A stretch of DNA of 32,565 nt from JAQVEM01 sp964595565 (lineage in GTDB: Bacteria > Actinomycetota > Humimicrobiia > Humimicrobiales > Humimicrobiaceae): positions 1 to 32,565 of the forward strand of contig CAZQQX010000022.1 of the NCBI GenBank assembly GCA_964595565.1. Reading direction: 5' to 3'. Of this stretch, positions 25,544 to 32,565 are shown in pieces. The translations under genes were made by a program, and so were the position numbers. The notes below the pieces were generated by a model, which was given only the letters and a program-made list of their open reading frames with translations, searched no databases and was not told where the DNA came from. Each line of letters starts with the position of its first letter. Position 1 is the first letter of the stretch.

Positions 25544-26911
25544 TCAGGTCCTGATGTATTTCAGCTCCGGTCTGCTCATTCTCTTTAACTCCCTGCTCAG
25601 CAATATAACAGTTGTAATAATCGCCAGAAATTCAGCAATAGGAAAGGCTATCCATAAACCATTAATTCCCCATAAAAGAGGAAGCAAAAGTATAAGCGGG
25701 ATAAGATAGATAATCTGCCTGGTCATGGATAAAAATATTGAAGGTGCCGCTTTCCCTATTGACTGGAAGAAACCTGCTCCGATAACCTGCGGCCCTACAA
25801 CCGGGAATAAAAGTACAATCATCCTTAAGGGAAAAGCCGCACTTGATATTAATTCAGTGTCACTGCTGAACAAACGTATTACAGATTCCGGAAATATTAA
25901 AAATATAGTAGTGAAAAATAATCCGTAAACAGCAGCTGTAAGAATGGATATTTTTAAAGACCTTTTGACTCTCTTTATATTTTTCGCACCATAATTGTAC
26001 CCTATAATTGGCTGTACTCCCTTAACAACTCCTAAAAGGGGCAATGTTACAAAACCAATTACTTTGTTAACAACACTGTAGACAGCTATCGCAATTTCTC
26101 CGTTATATATTCTCAGAGAATTATTAACCAGTACAATAAGGAAGCTCATACTAACATGTCTTACAAAAGATGCAAAGCCCACTCCTGTCATTTCCTTTAA
26201 GATCGGATATTTTAGCCTCAGATAATTTTTCTTTAGAGGGATGAAGCTCTTTCTCCTGAGAAAATATGAAATTGTATACGAAACCCCGATAAACTGTGAG
26301 ATGATTGTGGCATATGCCGCTCCTTTTATTCCAAGATTAAGCACAAATATAAAAATCGGGTCAAGTATAATATTACTGCCTGTGGCCAGCAGTAAAATTA
26401 ACATCGAAGTTTTAGCATTACCCTCCGCCCTTATTAAATTATTACTTGAAACCATAAATGGAAAGTATATGAATCCAAAGCTAACAATAAAAAGATAATC
26501 TCTTGCGTAGGGAAGGATGTTTTCTGTGGCTCCAAATAACCTTAGTATTGGATTCATAAATACGAGGGTTACCACAGAAGCTGTTAGTCCTATTATTGCT
26601 ACCGACACAAATGAATTTCCAGCTACCAGACCTGCTTTTTCATAATCTTTTTTGCCAAGGCTTCTGGAAACCATTGAGCCAGAGCCCCATCCTATTAGCT
26701 GGGACAGGGCTATTATAAAAACCTGAACCGGAAAAACTATACCAACACCGGCAATAGCAAGGGTGCCCACTCCTCTTCCAATAAAGATGGTATCAACAAT
26801 GTTATAAAGACTGTTAGCAAGCATTCCTATGGTTGTAGGAATAGAAAGTTTTGCCAGAAGAGGTCCTATTCTTTTATTTTTGAGGTCAAGTATATCCTGA
26901 CTTTCCTGCAA
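25544..26911 (-). CDS. MATE family efflux transporter
   Basis: 455 residues, 12 predicted membrane helices in two MATE repeats. The start region LDLKNKRIGPLLAKLSIPTTIGMLANSLYNIVDTIFIG (quoted in part: LAKLSIPTTIGML and NIVDTIFIG) and GWGSGSMVSRSLG are family hallmarks. Expected to expel cationic or organic compounds in exchange for Na+ or H+. The start is TTG at 26911, directly after the TAA stop of the MarR remnant, with AGGTG eight bases upstream inside that remnant. MATE-MarR pairs are common, so this gene was probably under MarR control before the regulator was truncated. Confidence 0.93.
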   Translation of the reverse strand: MQESQDILDLKNKRIGPLLAKLSIPTTIGMLANSLYNIVDTIFIGRGVGTLAIAGVGIVFPVQVFIIALSQLIGWGSGSMVSRSLGKKDYEKAGLVAGNSFVSVAIIGLTASVVTLVFMNPILRLFGATENILPYARDYLFIVSFGFIYFPFMVSSNNLIRAEGNAKTSMLILLLATGSNIILDPIFIFVLNLGIKGAAYATIISQFIGVSYTISYFLRRKSFIPLKKNYLRLKYPILKEMTGVGFASFVRHVSMSFLIVLVNNSLRIYNGEIAIAVYSVVNKVIGFVTLPLLGVVKGVQPIIGYNYGAKNIKRVKRSLKISILTAAVYGLFFTTIFLIFPESVIRLFSSDTELISSAAFPLRMIVLLFPVVGPQVIGAGFFQSIGKAAPSIFLSMTRQIIYLIPLILLLPLLWGINGLWIAFPIAEFLAIITTVILLSRELKRMSRPELKYIRT

Positions 26912-27165
26912 TTAATTATCACCTTTTAATCCGGCAGTTATAGTTTTTAAAGCATCTATTGCACTGTAAAATTTTTTACTTCTTCGGGGCCCGACTTATT
27001 AATTTTTCTGATAGCATTATCTTTCAGGGATTTCTTTATAATTTTTGTTAAATTTCTACCGGTTTCTTTGAAACAAATTAAGATTTTTCTCCTGTCATTT
27101 TTATCAAATTCTCTTCCTACATAACCTTTTTCTATAAGGTTCTGTAAAGGTGTTGTAAGACTTTC
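26912..27165 (-). pseudogene. MarR-family regulator, 3' remnant
   Basis: Minus-strand frame open from 27165 to TAA at 26914-26912, 84 codons with no start. It encodes the wing and C-terminal helices of a MarR regulator: ESLTTPLQNLIEKGYV, then EFDKNDRRKILICF and KETGRN, close to the usual wing pattern (LEKKGLV, D-DRR). The N-terminal half, including most of the recognition helix, is missing: a TAA directly precedes the first codon and the MFS transporter 2 gene ends 18 bases further. The remnant still runs into the MATE start, preserving its ribosome site. A deletion or insertion joined the MFS gene to the middle of marR. Confidence 0.75.
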
Positions 27166-27183
27166 TTATTTTAATCAATATTG

Positions 27184-28494
27184 CTAATTACTTATTTCCA
27201 ATCTTTCTCGCCTCTTTGAAATCTTCAAACCTATAAGAGCTGATATTCCCGCTGCTATACGAAATACTACGGCCAGTATTATAGCCCAGAAATATCCACC
27301 AGTAATATCTTTTATATAAGCACCAACAAAAGGTCCAACAGCAATACCCAGACCTACTGAAAAAGCCTGGAGTACAGTCATGATCTTACCCAGATATTTT
27401 CTTCCAAAAACATAGGACACTGAAGCATAATGTGCTGTCGGTTCACCATTCAGACCCAGATATAATAAAAACCCAATTATAATTATAAGTACAACGGAGT
27501 GGTAACTGATGTAAAATAAAATAATCAATATACCTGTAGAAAAATATATTACAGGTAATGTTTTCCATGGACCTCCGAGCTTATCTATCACAAATCCCCA
27601 TGCAAATCCACCAATAAGACCTCCGACACCGGCTATTGTAAGAAATAGAGGTACAATAACACCCCGGGCATATTCGATTCCCATAGAGTTTTCTAATCCT
27701 TCTATAATGATAAGAGAAGAATTTTGCACAAAAAGCATAAAAGCAAAAGACGAACAAATGAAGCAAACAAAAAGTACCCAGAACTGTACATCTTTGAAAG
27801 CTTCTTTAAAAGTAAACTCTCTACTTACACGAACTTCTGTCTTCTCTTTTTTGAAAGTCTTATTCTTTAATATTTTAGATGTCTGATCGTGGGAGGGACT
27901 CTTCCAGGTTACTGTTGCCACCATTAGAATGACTATCGCAATTCCAGCAAGTAGAAAGAATACACTTTTATTAAAACCATGGGACCTGATCATGAATGCT
28001 ACAATTGGAGAATAGATAATAGGGGCTGTAAAAACACCCGCGACACCAAAACCTGTAACAGTTCCGGGCTTTTCCGGAAACCATTTGGCTACAACTGTTG
28101 CATAAGTACCAGCATATAAACCCTGTCCCAGGCCAATGAAAAAACTGCCTGCGAACCAGAAAGACAATACTGAAGCCCAGATATCTGAACTGAAAATCTC
28201 AGATACTGTATAGTAACCAAGAGCAACAAAAAGAATTGCCAATATAAACGGAATCTTAGGTCCATATTTATCTACTATGAGACCCGCAATAATCGGACCA
28301 AAAACCATACCACCTATACCTGTAAATGTCGATGCAAGCACAACTGTGGTAACAGTTTCAAGATTAAAATGATCCTGTACATATGGGTAGAAAATGGTCC
28401 ATATTTGCATTACAGAAATACCTGCACTGATCAAAAATGCACTGATCGGATAAAACCACCTCTTATTCTCCTCAACACCTACATCAAAAAACAT
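27184..28494 (-). CDS. MFS transporter, OFA (oxalate/formate antiporter)-like, copy 2
   Basis: 436 residues, 12 predicted membrane helices. Same hallmarks as copy 1: RWFYPISAFLISAG, WTIFYPYVQDHF, DKYGPK, AKWFPEKPGTVTGFGVAG and WGFVIDKLGG. Good GGAGG site nine bases before the ATG. It follows the FAD oxidoreductase copy B by 223 bases on the same strand and could share its transcript. Pairing of an OFA-like carrier with an FAD oxidoreductase suggests the carrier brings in the enzyme's substrate or removes its product, but this is inference. Confidence 0.88.
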   Translation of the reverse strand: MFFDVGVEENKRWFYPISAFLISAGISVMQIWTIFYPYVQDHFNLETVTTVVLASTFTGIGGMVFGPIIAGLIVDKYGPKIPFILAILFVALGYYTVSEIFSSDIWASVLSFWFAGSFFIGLGQGLYAGTYATVVAKWFPEKPGTVTGFGVAGVFTAPIIYSPIVAFMIRSHGFNKSVFFLLAGIAIVILMVATVTWKSPSHDQTSKILKNKTFKKEKTEVRVSREFTFKEAFKDVQFWVLFVCFICSSFAFMLFVQNSSLIIIEGLENSMGIEYARGVIVPLFLTIAGVGGLIGGFAWGFVIDKLGGPWKTLPVIYFSTGILIILFYISYHSVVLIIIIGFLLYLGLNGEPTAHYASVSYVFGRKYLGKIMTVLQAFSVGLGIAVGPFVGAYIKDITGGYFWAIILAVVFRIAAGISALIGLKISKRRERLEISN

Positions 28495-28717
28495 ATTAGA
28501 TATCCTCCAATTAAAATTATTTTATTCTGGTCTCCTGTTAATTTAAACTTATAATCGATTTAATCAATAAATAGAATATAGCTGATTATATCTTTGCTAA
28601 ACAACCAGCGTTTTTGTGAGCCTTAAGAATTTAATATGATTAATAATACCTGGAAAGCAATAATATTCTTAAAATCTTTTAATCTAATTCTTATTTTTCT
28701 TAGTTTTCTTAGATACC

Positions 28718-30181
28718 TCAGTGTGTTCCTGTAAGTATGGCTCCCTGCTCTTTTAAGATACGCTGCAGCTCTGAAACATCTTTTTCCAGCTCCCTGGGCG
28801 ATATATTCTCTATAGCACAAATAGCTGCTGCCACACCTGCTGCCTGTCCGGTTACCATGGTCACCTGCAGAAATCTTAAATAAGCATCCCTCTCGGTTGA
28901 TACCATCTTACCTGCTACCAGCATGTTCTCAACCTTTTTGGGTACCAGGATTCTATAGGGAAGATCATATGAGCCTCCGCCTCTGGGTATATGTGATGCT
29001 CTATCTCTCTTTCCTTCAACATGCATCCCCAGAGTATCTACAGTGGCAAGGTGACGGCTTCCTGCCGGAAAATGGCACTTCCCTATTACGTCATCAAATT
29101 TTCTGGCCTCTGTCACATCTTCAGCGGTAAGTTTGTAATCACCCATTATTCTTCTGCCTTCCCTTATCCTTAGCTCGGGACATACCCTGGTTATATAGGC
29201 ATTTTCAAACCCGGGCATATAGTTTTTAAAGAACCTCCAGGCTATCTGTATCTGCTTTCTGCACTCAATCTCTCCTTTTGTAATATCCCAGGCATCTGTG
29301 GGAAGTATATTGGGTACCTGGGAGGAGTGCTGCAAATGGGCCTGTATTTTTCCACCTTCCCTGGGGAAAAGGAAAAAGCCTACACCGCTGTAGCCGTGCC
29401 AGTCACCTTTTGCCATTGCCTTATCCCTTAATGAGAAGAACCCCATGACCTCTCCCAGCTCGGTGATGTCGGTAAGGTTTTTTAATACTTCCATTACTTC
29501 TTCATGGGTTGAGGTGCCATGATAAACCATCCACTCAATATCTTCAGGATTTTCTCTTATATACTTGCATACCTTATCCCAGTCCACGCCATCTACTGTA
29601 AAGGCGACCGTATGTGGCTCAGCTTCTTCCCTGGGCAATATCTCAAAGGGCGCTCCTGCTCTGGCTGCAATATCGCCTTCACCTGTGCAGTCTATTACTA
29701 TCTTTGACTTTATTTCTACTCTTCCATTTGCATTTTCAACCACAACTCCCTTAACCGTATCACCATCTTTTAATACATCCACTACCAGGGTGTGGAGAAG
29801 AAGGTTTACATTGTTCTCTGTCATCATCTCAAATATCAAAAGCCCCCACCAGTCGGCATCAACATATGAAAATGTGTATCCAGTCTTTACCCTAATCGGA
29901 GTCTTCTGGTGTGGAATCGCATGGCCTTCCTCGTACAGTCTGTTATAGGTCTCTTCCATTATTCCACCCTTATCCTGCTCGCCAAGGCGGTTAAAAAAGT
30001 GAGCATAAGCAAATCCAGGGGGGCCAGAGATATTCATCTGTCCTCCCAGGGAGCCTATACGCTCAATAAGAAGAGTATTTGCACCTGCCCTTGCAGCTGA
30101 TATTGCTGCAGAGACCCCGGAAGTTCCTCCTCCGCATACAATTACATCGTATTCCACATCATAGCCTTTTGTATCATTCAT
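28718..30181 (-). CDS. FAD-dependent oxidoreductase (FAD_oxidored, PF12831-like), copy B
   Basis: 487 residues, collinear with copy A at 19997-21460 without gaps and about 90 percent identical (47 differences by hand count). All FAD motifs are conserved: VIVCGGGTSG, LLIER, VIDCTGEGDIAA, VENMLVAGKMVSTERD. The duplication includes the leader: both genes have ATATATAAAGGAGGATCA just before the ATG. Differences cluster around residues 60-95 and 370-400, which may reflect altered substrate choice. Neighbours differ between copies: A sits with the UGSC-type protein and ABC importer, B with an OFA-like MFS carrier and the divergent HTH gene. Motif copy 3 lies about 360 bases upstream. Confidence 0.88.
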   Translation of the reverse strand: MNDTKGYDVEYDVIVCGGGTSGVSAAISAARAGANTLLIERIGSLGGQMNISGPPGFAYAHFFNRLGEQDKGGIMEETYNRLYEEGHAIPHQKTPIRVKTGYTFSYVDADWWGLLIFEMMTENNVNLLLHTLVVDVLKDGDTVKGVVVENANGRVEIKSKIVIDCTGEGDIAARAGAPFEILPREEAEPHTVAFTVDGVDWDKVCKYIRENPEDIEWMVYHGTSTHEEVMEVLKNLTDITELGEVMGFFSLRDKAMAKGDWHGYSGVGFFLFPREGGKIQAHLQHSSQVPNILPTDAWDITKGEIECRKQIQIAWRFFKNYMPGFENAYITRVCPELRIREGRRIMGDYKLTAEDVTEARKFDDVIGKCHFPAGSRHLATVDTLGMHVEGKRDRASHIPRGGGSYDLPYRILVPKKVENMLVAGKMVSTERDAYLRFLQVTMVTGQAAGVAAAICAIENISPRELEKDVSELQRILKEQGAILTGTH

Positions 30182-30331
30182 ATTGATCCTCCTTTATATA
30201 TTTTAAATTCAGCAACAGGTTCTAATAATTTATTTTTCTTCTTTTATTAAGAAGTATTAAGCTCAAATTTTCCTCTGTCCCTGCCTGGATAACTCTAAGG
30301 CATCTTATAAATCTTCTTTAGCTTACTACGG

Positions 30332-30361
30332 ATATGACTTCTTTAAACTCACAAGTCGTAT
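30332..30361. repeat. Short inverted repeat
   Basis: ATATGACTT (30332-30340) and AAGTCGTAT (30353-30361) pair over nine bases with one G-U and a 12-base loop. Possible operator or hairpin in the leader of FAD oxidoreductase B. Confidence 0.35.
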
Positions 30362-30537
30362 GCCTGGTTACATCTACCGTTTATCATCCTTAAAATTAAC
30401 CTTTCTTATACTAATAAGAACCTTAAGATATTATCTTTCTGAAGTTAATCTTTGTAACCATAACACCATTAAAATCTTATCCTTAATTTTTTATATTCTC
30501 CCACAGTTATATTTCACGGTCAATAAATGACATACTT

Positions 30538-30571
30538 TTGTCTTTTTCCATAACTTGACATAATGTTGACA
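30538..30571. promoter_or_regulatory. 34-bp conserved motif, copy 3
   Basis: TTGTC-N11-CTTGACA-N5-TTGACA. It overlaps the -35 box of the HTH gene promoter, so a protein bound here would block that promoter: the expected arrangement for autoregulation. Confidence 0.6.
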
Positions 30572-30583
30572 ATTATTTATAAT
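30555..30583 (+). promoter_or_regulatory. Perfect sigma-A promoter of the HTH gene
   Basis: TTGACA at 30555-30560, 17-base spacer, TATAAT at 30578-30583. Transcription would start near 30590, giving a leader of about 45 bases before the ATG at 30636. Confidence 0.8.
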
Positions 30584-30635
30584 AGTGCAACTTTTATTTT
30601 TATAATATTAAAATATTTTTTTTCTATTTATCTAT

Positions 30636-32150
30636 ATGATAACCGATCGTTTTACAAAGCTTGGCTTCTTGTTAGAACAATTTAACCTTACTCAGAGAGA
30701 ACTTGCGGATGCTCTTTATATACATTATACAATGGTCAGTAAGTGGATAAATGGAAAACGAATCCTGAGTTCGCGATCACCATATTTGAAAAAAATTGTT
30801 AATTATTTCATTGCACTCGATTCAAATATAAAATTTAGCAGGTTAAAACAAATTCTTTTATATGATTATCCACATGCACAGTTAAATTCAAGAGACGAAA
30901 TATACTTATTTCTAAGAAGATGGCTTTTGGAAGAAGACCACCGTCATATTAAAAATGATTTACTGCTTAAAATAAACGCTGATAAGGATGTTTGTAAAAG
31001 TGAATTTTACATATTTAAGGGTAATAGTGGCAGAAGGAAAGCTGTAGAAAAGATAGCAGATATTTCTAATTCTTTACCGAAAGGTCAGGAGACTCTGTTA
31101 TTTTCCCAGGAAGATAATACATGGTTTTATGAAGATAAAGAATTTTTGAAACTCTGGAAAGAAAAAAATTTCGAATTTTTGCAGAGAGAGGGTAAAATTA
31201 ATATAATACATACACTCGACCGTTCAAACAAATCAAATGCTTTTTCTTTATTATACTGGTTGCCTTTTGATATATCTCCGGGTACTTTCCCTTATCTTCA
31301 TGCCCATTTTTTGGAAAATACTAACACAAGATTTACATTGTTTATATTAAAGAATGTTGCGGCTCTCTTTGGATTCACTTCTGGCATTACTACAAAAACT
31401 CTATATACTTACATGATTTTTGATTCGATAACCCTCCAGAAACTCCAGCTGGCTATGGAAAATTTACTAAAATATTGCACACCCATGTTCGATAAATCCT
31501 TCCCAAACGAACATGAAAAAATAATAAATTTAATTACTATAGCAACCATGAATAAAGAAGATAACTATTGCTTCACCCTGCCCCCTTCTCTTCGTATTAT
31601 ATCCAGCAAACTGTTCCGTGAGATACTTCTGGAGAACGATTTTAATAAAACAGAAGTTGAATTATACTTAAATTACCATTCCACTTTACAGAAAAATTTT
31701 TATGCAGATTCCAGAGAATGTGTTTTTAGATTCATATATGATATAAATAAACTGGAGAAGGCCCTGGAGTCAGATTGCATATATTTTGAAGAATGCTCTT
31801 TATTTATGAACAGGACTCTTAAAATTACAAGAAAAACACTTATCAAAAGCATTGAAGAGACCATAAAAGCTATGGAAAAGATGCCAAACCTTAAAATCGC
31901 CCTTGTTGAAGAACCGCCTGATTCTTTTCTGGAAAACATTAATATATGTGTTAAAAAAGATACCATTTCAATTTTTAACAAATCAGTCTCTAAAAACCAG
32001 CCGACCTTCTCCCTTTTTACGCATGAACCTACTGCTGTAAATTCCTATTTCTATTTTTTTAACCAGCTCTGGAATTCGATTCCCAGTCTCAAGCGTGACC
32101 CTAAATGGGTTATAAAAAGATTAATTAGTGCTATTTCAATATTTAAATAG
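30636..32150 (+). CDS. HTH (XRE-like) regulator with large unrecognised C-terminal region
   Basis: 504 residues, cytoplasmic, no membrane segment. An XRE-like helix-turn-helix lies at about 12-50 (LTQRELADALYIHYTMVSKWINGKR, quoted in part: LTQRELADAL and MVSKWINGKR). The remaining 440 residues match no family I can name; they are mixed helix and strand, aromatic-rich, and may sense an effector or bind a partner. It is transcribed away from the 10-kb minus-strand island, from a perfect promoter overlapped by motif copy 3, so it is the best candidate regulator of the island. AT-rich composition resembles its surroundings. No clear ribosome site precedes the ATG. Function is inferred from the HTH and position only. 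Confidence 0.75.
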   Translation: MITDRFTKLGFLLEQFNLTQRELADALYIHYTMVSKWINGKRILSSRSPYLKKIVNYFIALDSNIKFSRLKQILLYDYPHAQLNSRDEIYLFLRRWLLEEDHRHIKNDLLLKINADKDVCKSEFYIFKGNSGRRKAVEKIADISNSLPKGQETLLFSQEDNTWFYEDKEFLKLWKEKNFEFLQREGKINIIHTLDRSNKSNAFSLLYWLPFDISPGTFPYLHAHFLENTNTRFTLFILKNVAALFGFTSGITTKTLYTYMIFDSITLQKLQLAMENLLKYCTPMFDKSFPNEHEKIINLITIATMNKEDNYCFTLPPSLRIISSKLFREILLENDFNKTEVELYLNYHSTLQKNFYADSRECVFRFIYDINKLEKALESDCIYFEECSLFMNRTLKITRKTLIKSIEETIKAMEKMPNLKIALVEEPPDSFLENINICVKKDTISIFNKSVSKNQPTFSLFTHEPTAVNSYFYFFNQLWNSIPSLKRDPKWVIKRLISAISIFK

Positions 32151-32478
32151 GGTACAGACTATTTAGTTTTACCTATTTTCTGGTTTTACTAGTAACAGTT
32201 ATAACGGTATAAAAACACTTACATCCTTTTTTCATACAAACTAAATAACTGCGTTTTTAATATAATATTCTGTTAAGAAATAACTTAAATTCTAAATAAA
32301 GATGAATAAAATGACCCTTTATCAAAAAAGATTGAGAAGTACCCTAAAATTATCATTTGTCTATAAAAATTATTAGAAATATATCATAGATTAAGACTTT
32401 TTTAAACTACCAAACAGTACTCCATGATTTTTCTAGTTGTTTAATTTTTATCACCAGGCGGTATCGATATTAATTTTG
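32151..32478. other. AT-rich gene-free stretch
   Basis: 328 bases between the HTH gene and tRNA-Leu. I see no gene, strong terminator or repeat in it. Confidence 0.5.
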
Positions 32479-32565
32479 TGGTGGGCGAAGGGGGACTTGA
32501 ACCCCCATGTCCTTGCGAACACTAAGTCCTGAACCTAGCGCGTCTACCAATTCCGCCATTCGCCC
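32479..32565 (-). tRNA. tRNA-Leu (anticodon CAG)
   Basis: An 87-base class II tRNA on the minus strand whose 5' base is the last base of the window. Acceptor arms GGGCGAA and TTCGCCC pair perfectly, anticodon stem CTAGG/CTTAG with loop TTCAGGA, long variable arm, T loop TTCAAGT, discriminator A, CCA encoded at 32481-32479. Reads CUG. Confidence 0.96.

Larger units (their letters stand above)
30182..30635. other. Divergent intergenic region between FAD oxidoreductase B and the HTH gene
   Basis: 454 bases containing an imperfect inverted repeat (30332-30361), motif copy 3 (30538-30571) and the consensus promoter of the HTH gene (30555-30583). No credible gene. Confidence 0.6.

Noticed and set aside
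25348..25554. 68-codon plus-strand frame
   Set aside because: It coincides with the tRNA-like relic and the end of the MATE gene and has no ribosome site or family resemblance.

Overview
The window looks like a chromosomal segment of an AT-rich, probably anaerobic, uncultivated bacterium. It has four tRNA genes that all encode their CCA end, standard Shine-Dalgarno sites and sigma-A promoters. It also has a lipoprotein solute-binding protein with a long Glu-rich linker after the lipobox, a style I associate with Atribacterota and low-GC actinobacterial groups such as Humimicrobiia. The phylum is a guess; no rRNA or other decisive marker is present. TGA is used as a normal stop (serS, both FAD oxidoreductases). 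A run of exactly 100 N at 23542-23641 shows that this is a scaffold.

Left part (1-12.8 kb) is mostly housekeeping. It holds an ABC-class ATPase, tRNA-Arg(ACG), a DUF1858 protein, a PAS-PAS-GGDEF protein with a decayed HD-GYP domain, tRNA-Ser(TGA) directly downstream of serS, pheA, an M23 peptidase, a membrane-anchored CARDB-like protein, ychF (apparently read from an AUU start), a bacterial PH-domain protein and tRNA-Gly(GCC). Between the GGDEF gene and tRNA-Ser lies a very AT-rich patch (about 4.5-6.05 kb) with a secreted trypsin-like lipoprotein and two small phage-like proteins, probably a remnant of an integrated element.

Middle (12.9-19.7 kb): a broken Ig-like/EF-hand surface protein gene with an in-frame TGA where a Cys is expected, then a complete oligopeptide-type ABC importer (solute-binding lipoprotein, two permeases, two ATPases) on the minus strand. 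The importer is visibly richer in GC than its surroundings.

Right part (20-32.2 kb) is an accessory metabolic island, all on the minus strand except its presumed regulator. It contains a UGSC-type protein that has lost the UGSC motif, an FAD-dependent oxidoreductase, an OFA-like MFS transporter, a MATE exporter behind a truncated MarR gene, a second OFA-like MFS transporter, and a second copy of the FAD oxidoreductase about 90 percent identical to the first. A divergent 504-residue HTH protein of unrecognised family follows. A 34-bp motif with fixed spacing occurs three times in the island's intergenic regions and nowhere else that I saw; one copy contains the perfect sigma-A promoter of the HTH gene. 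The simplest reading is a regulon for uptake and oxidative or reductive processing of an unknown small organic compound, with import by the ABC system or MFS carriers. The substrate cannot be read from the sequence. The window ends in tRNA-Leu(CAG).
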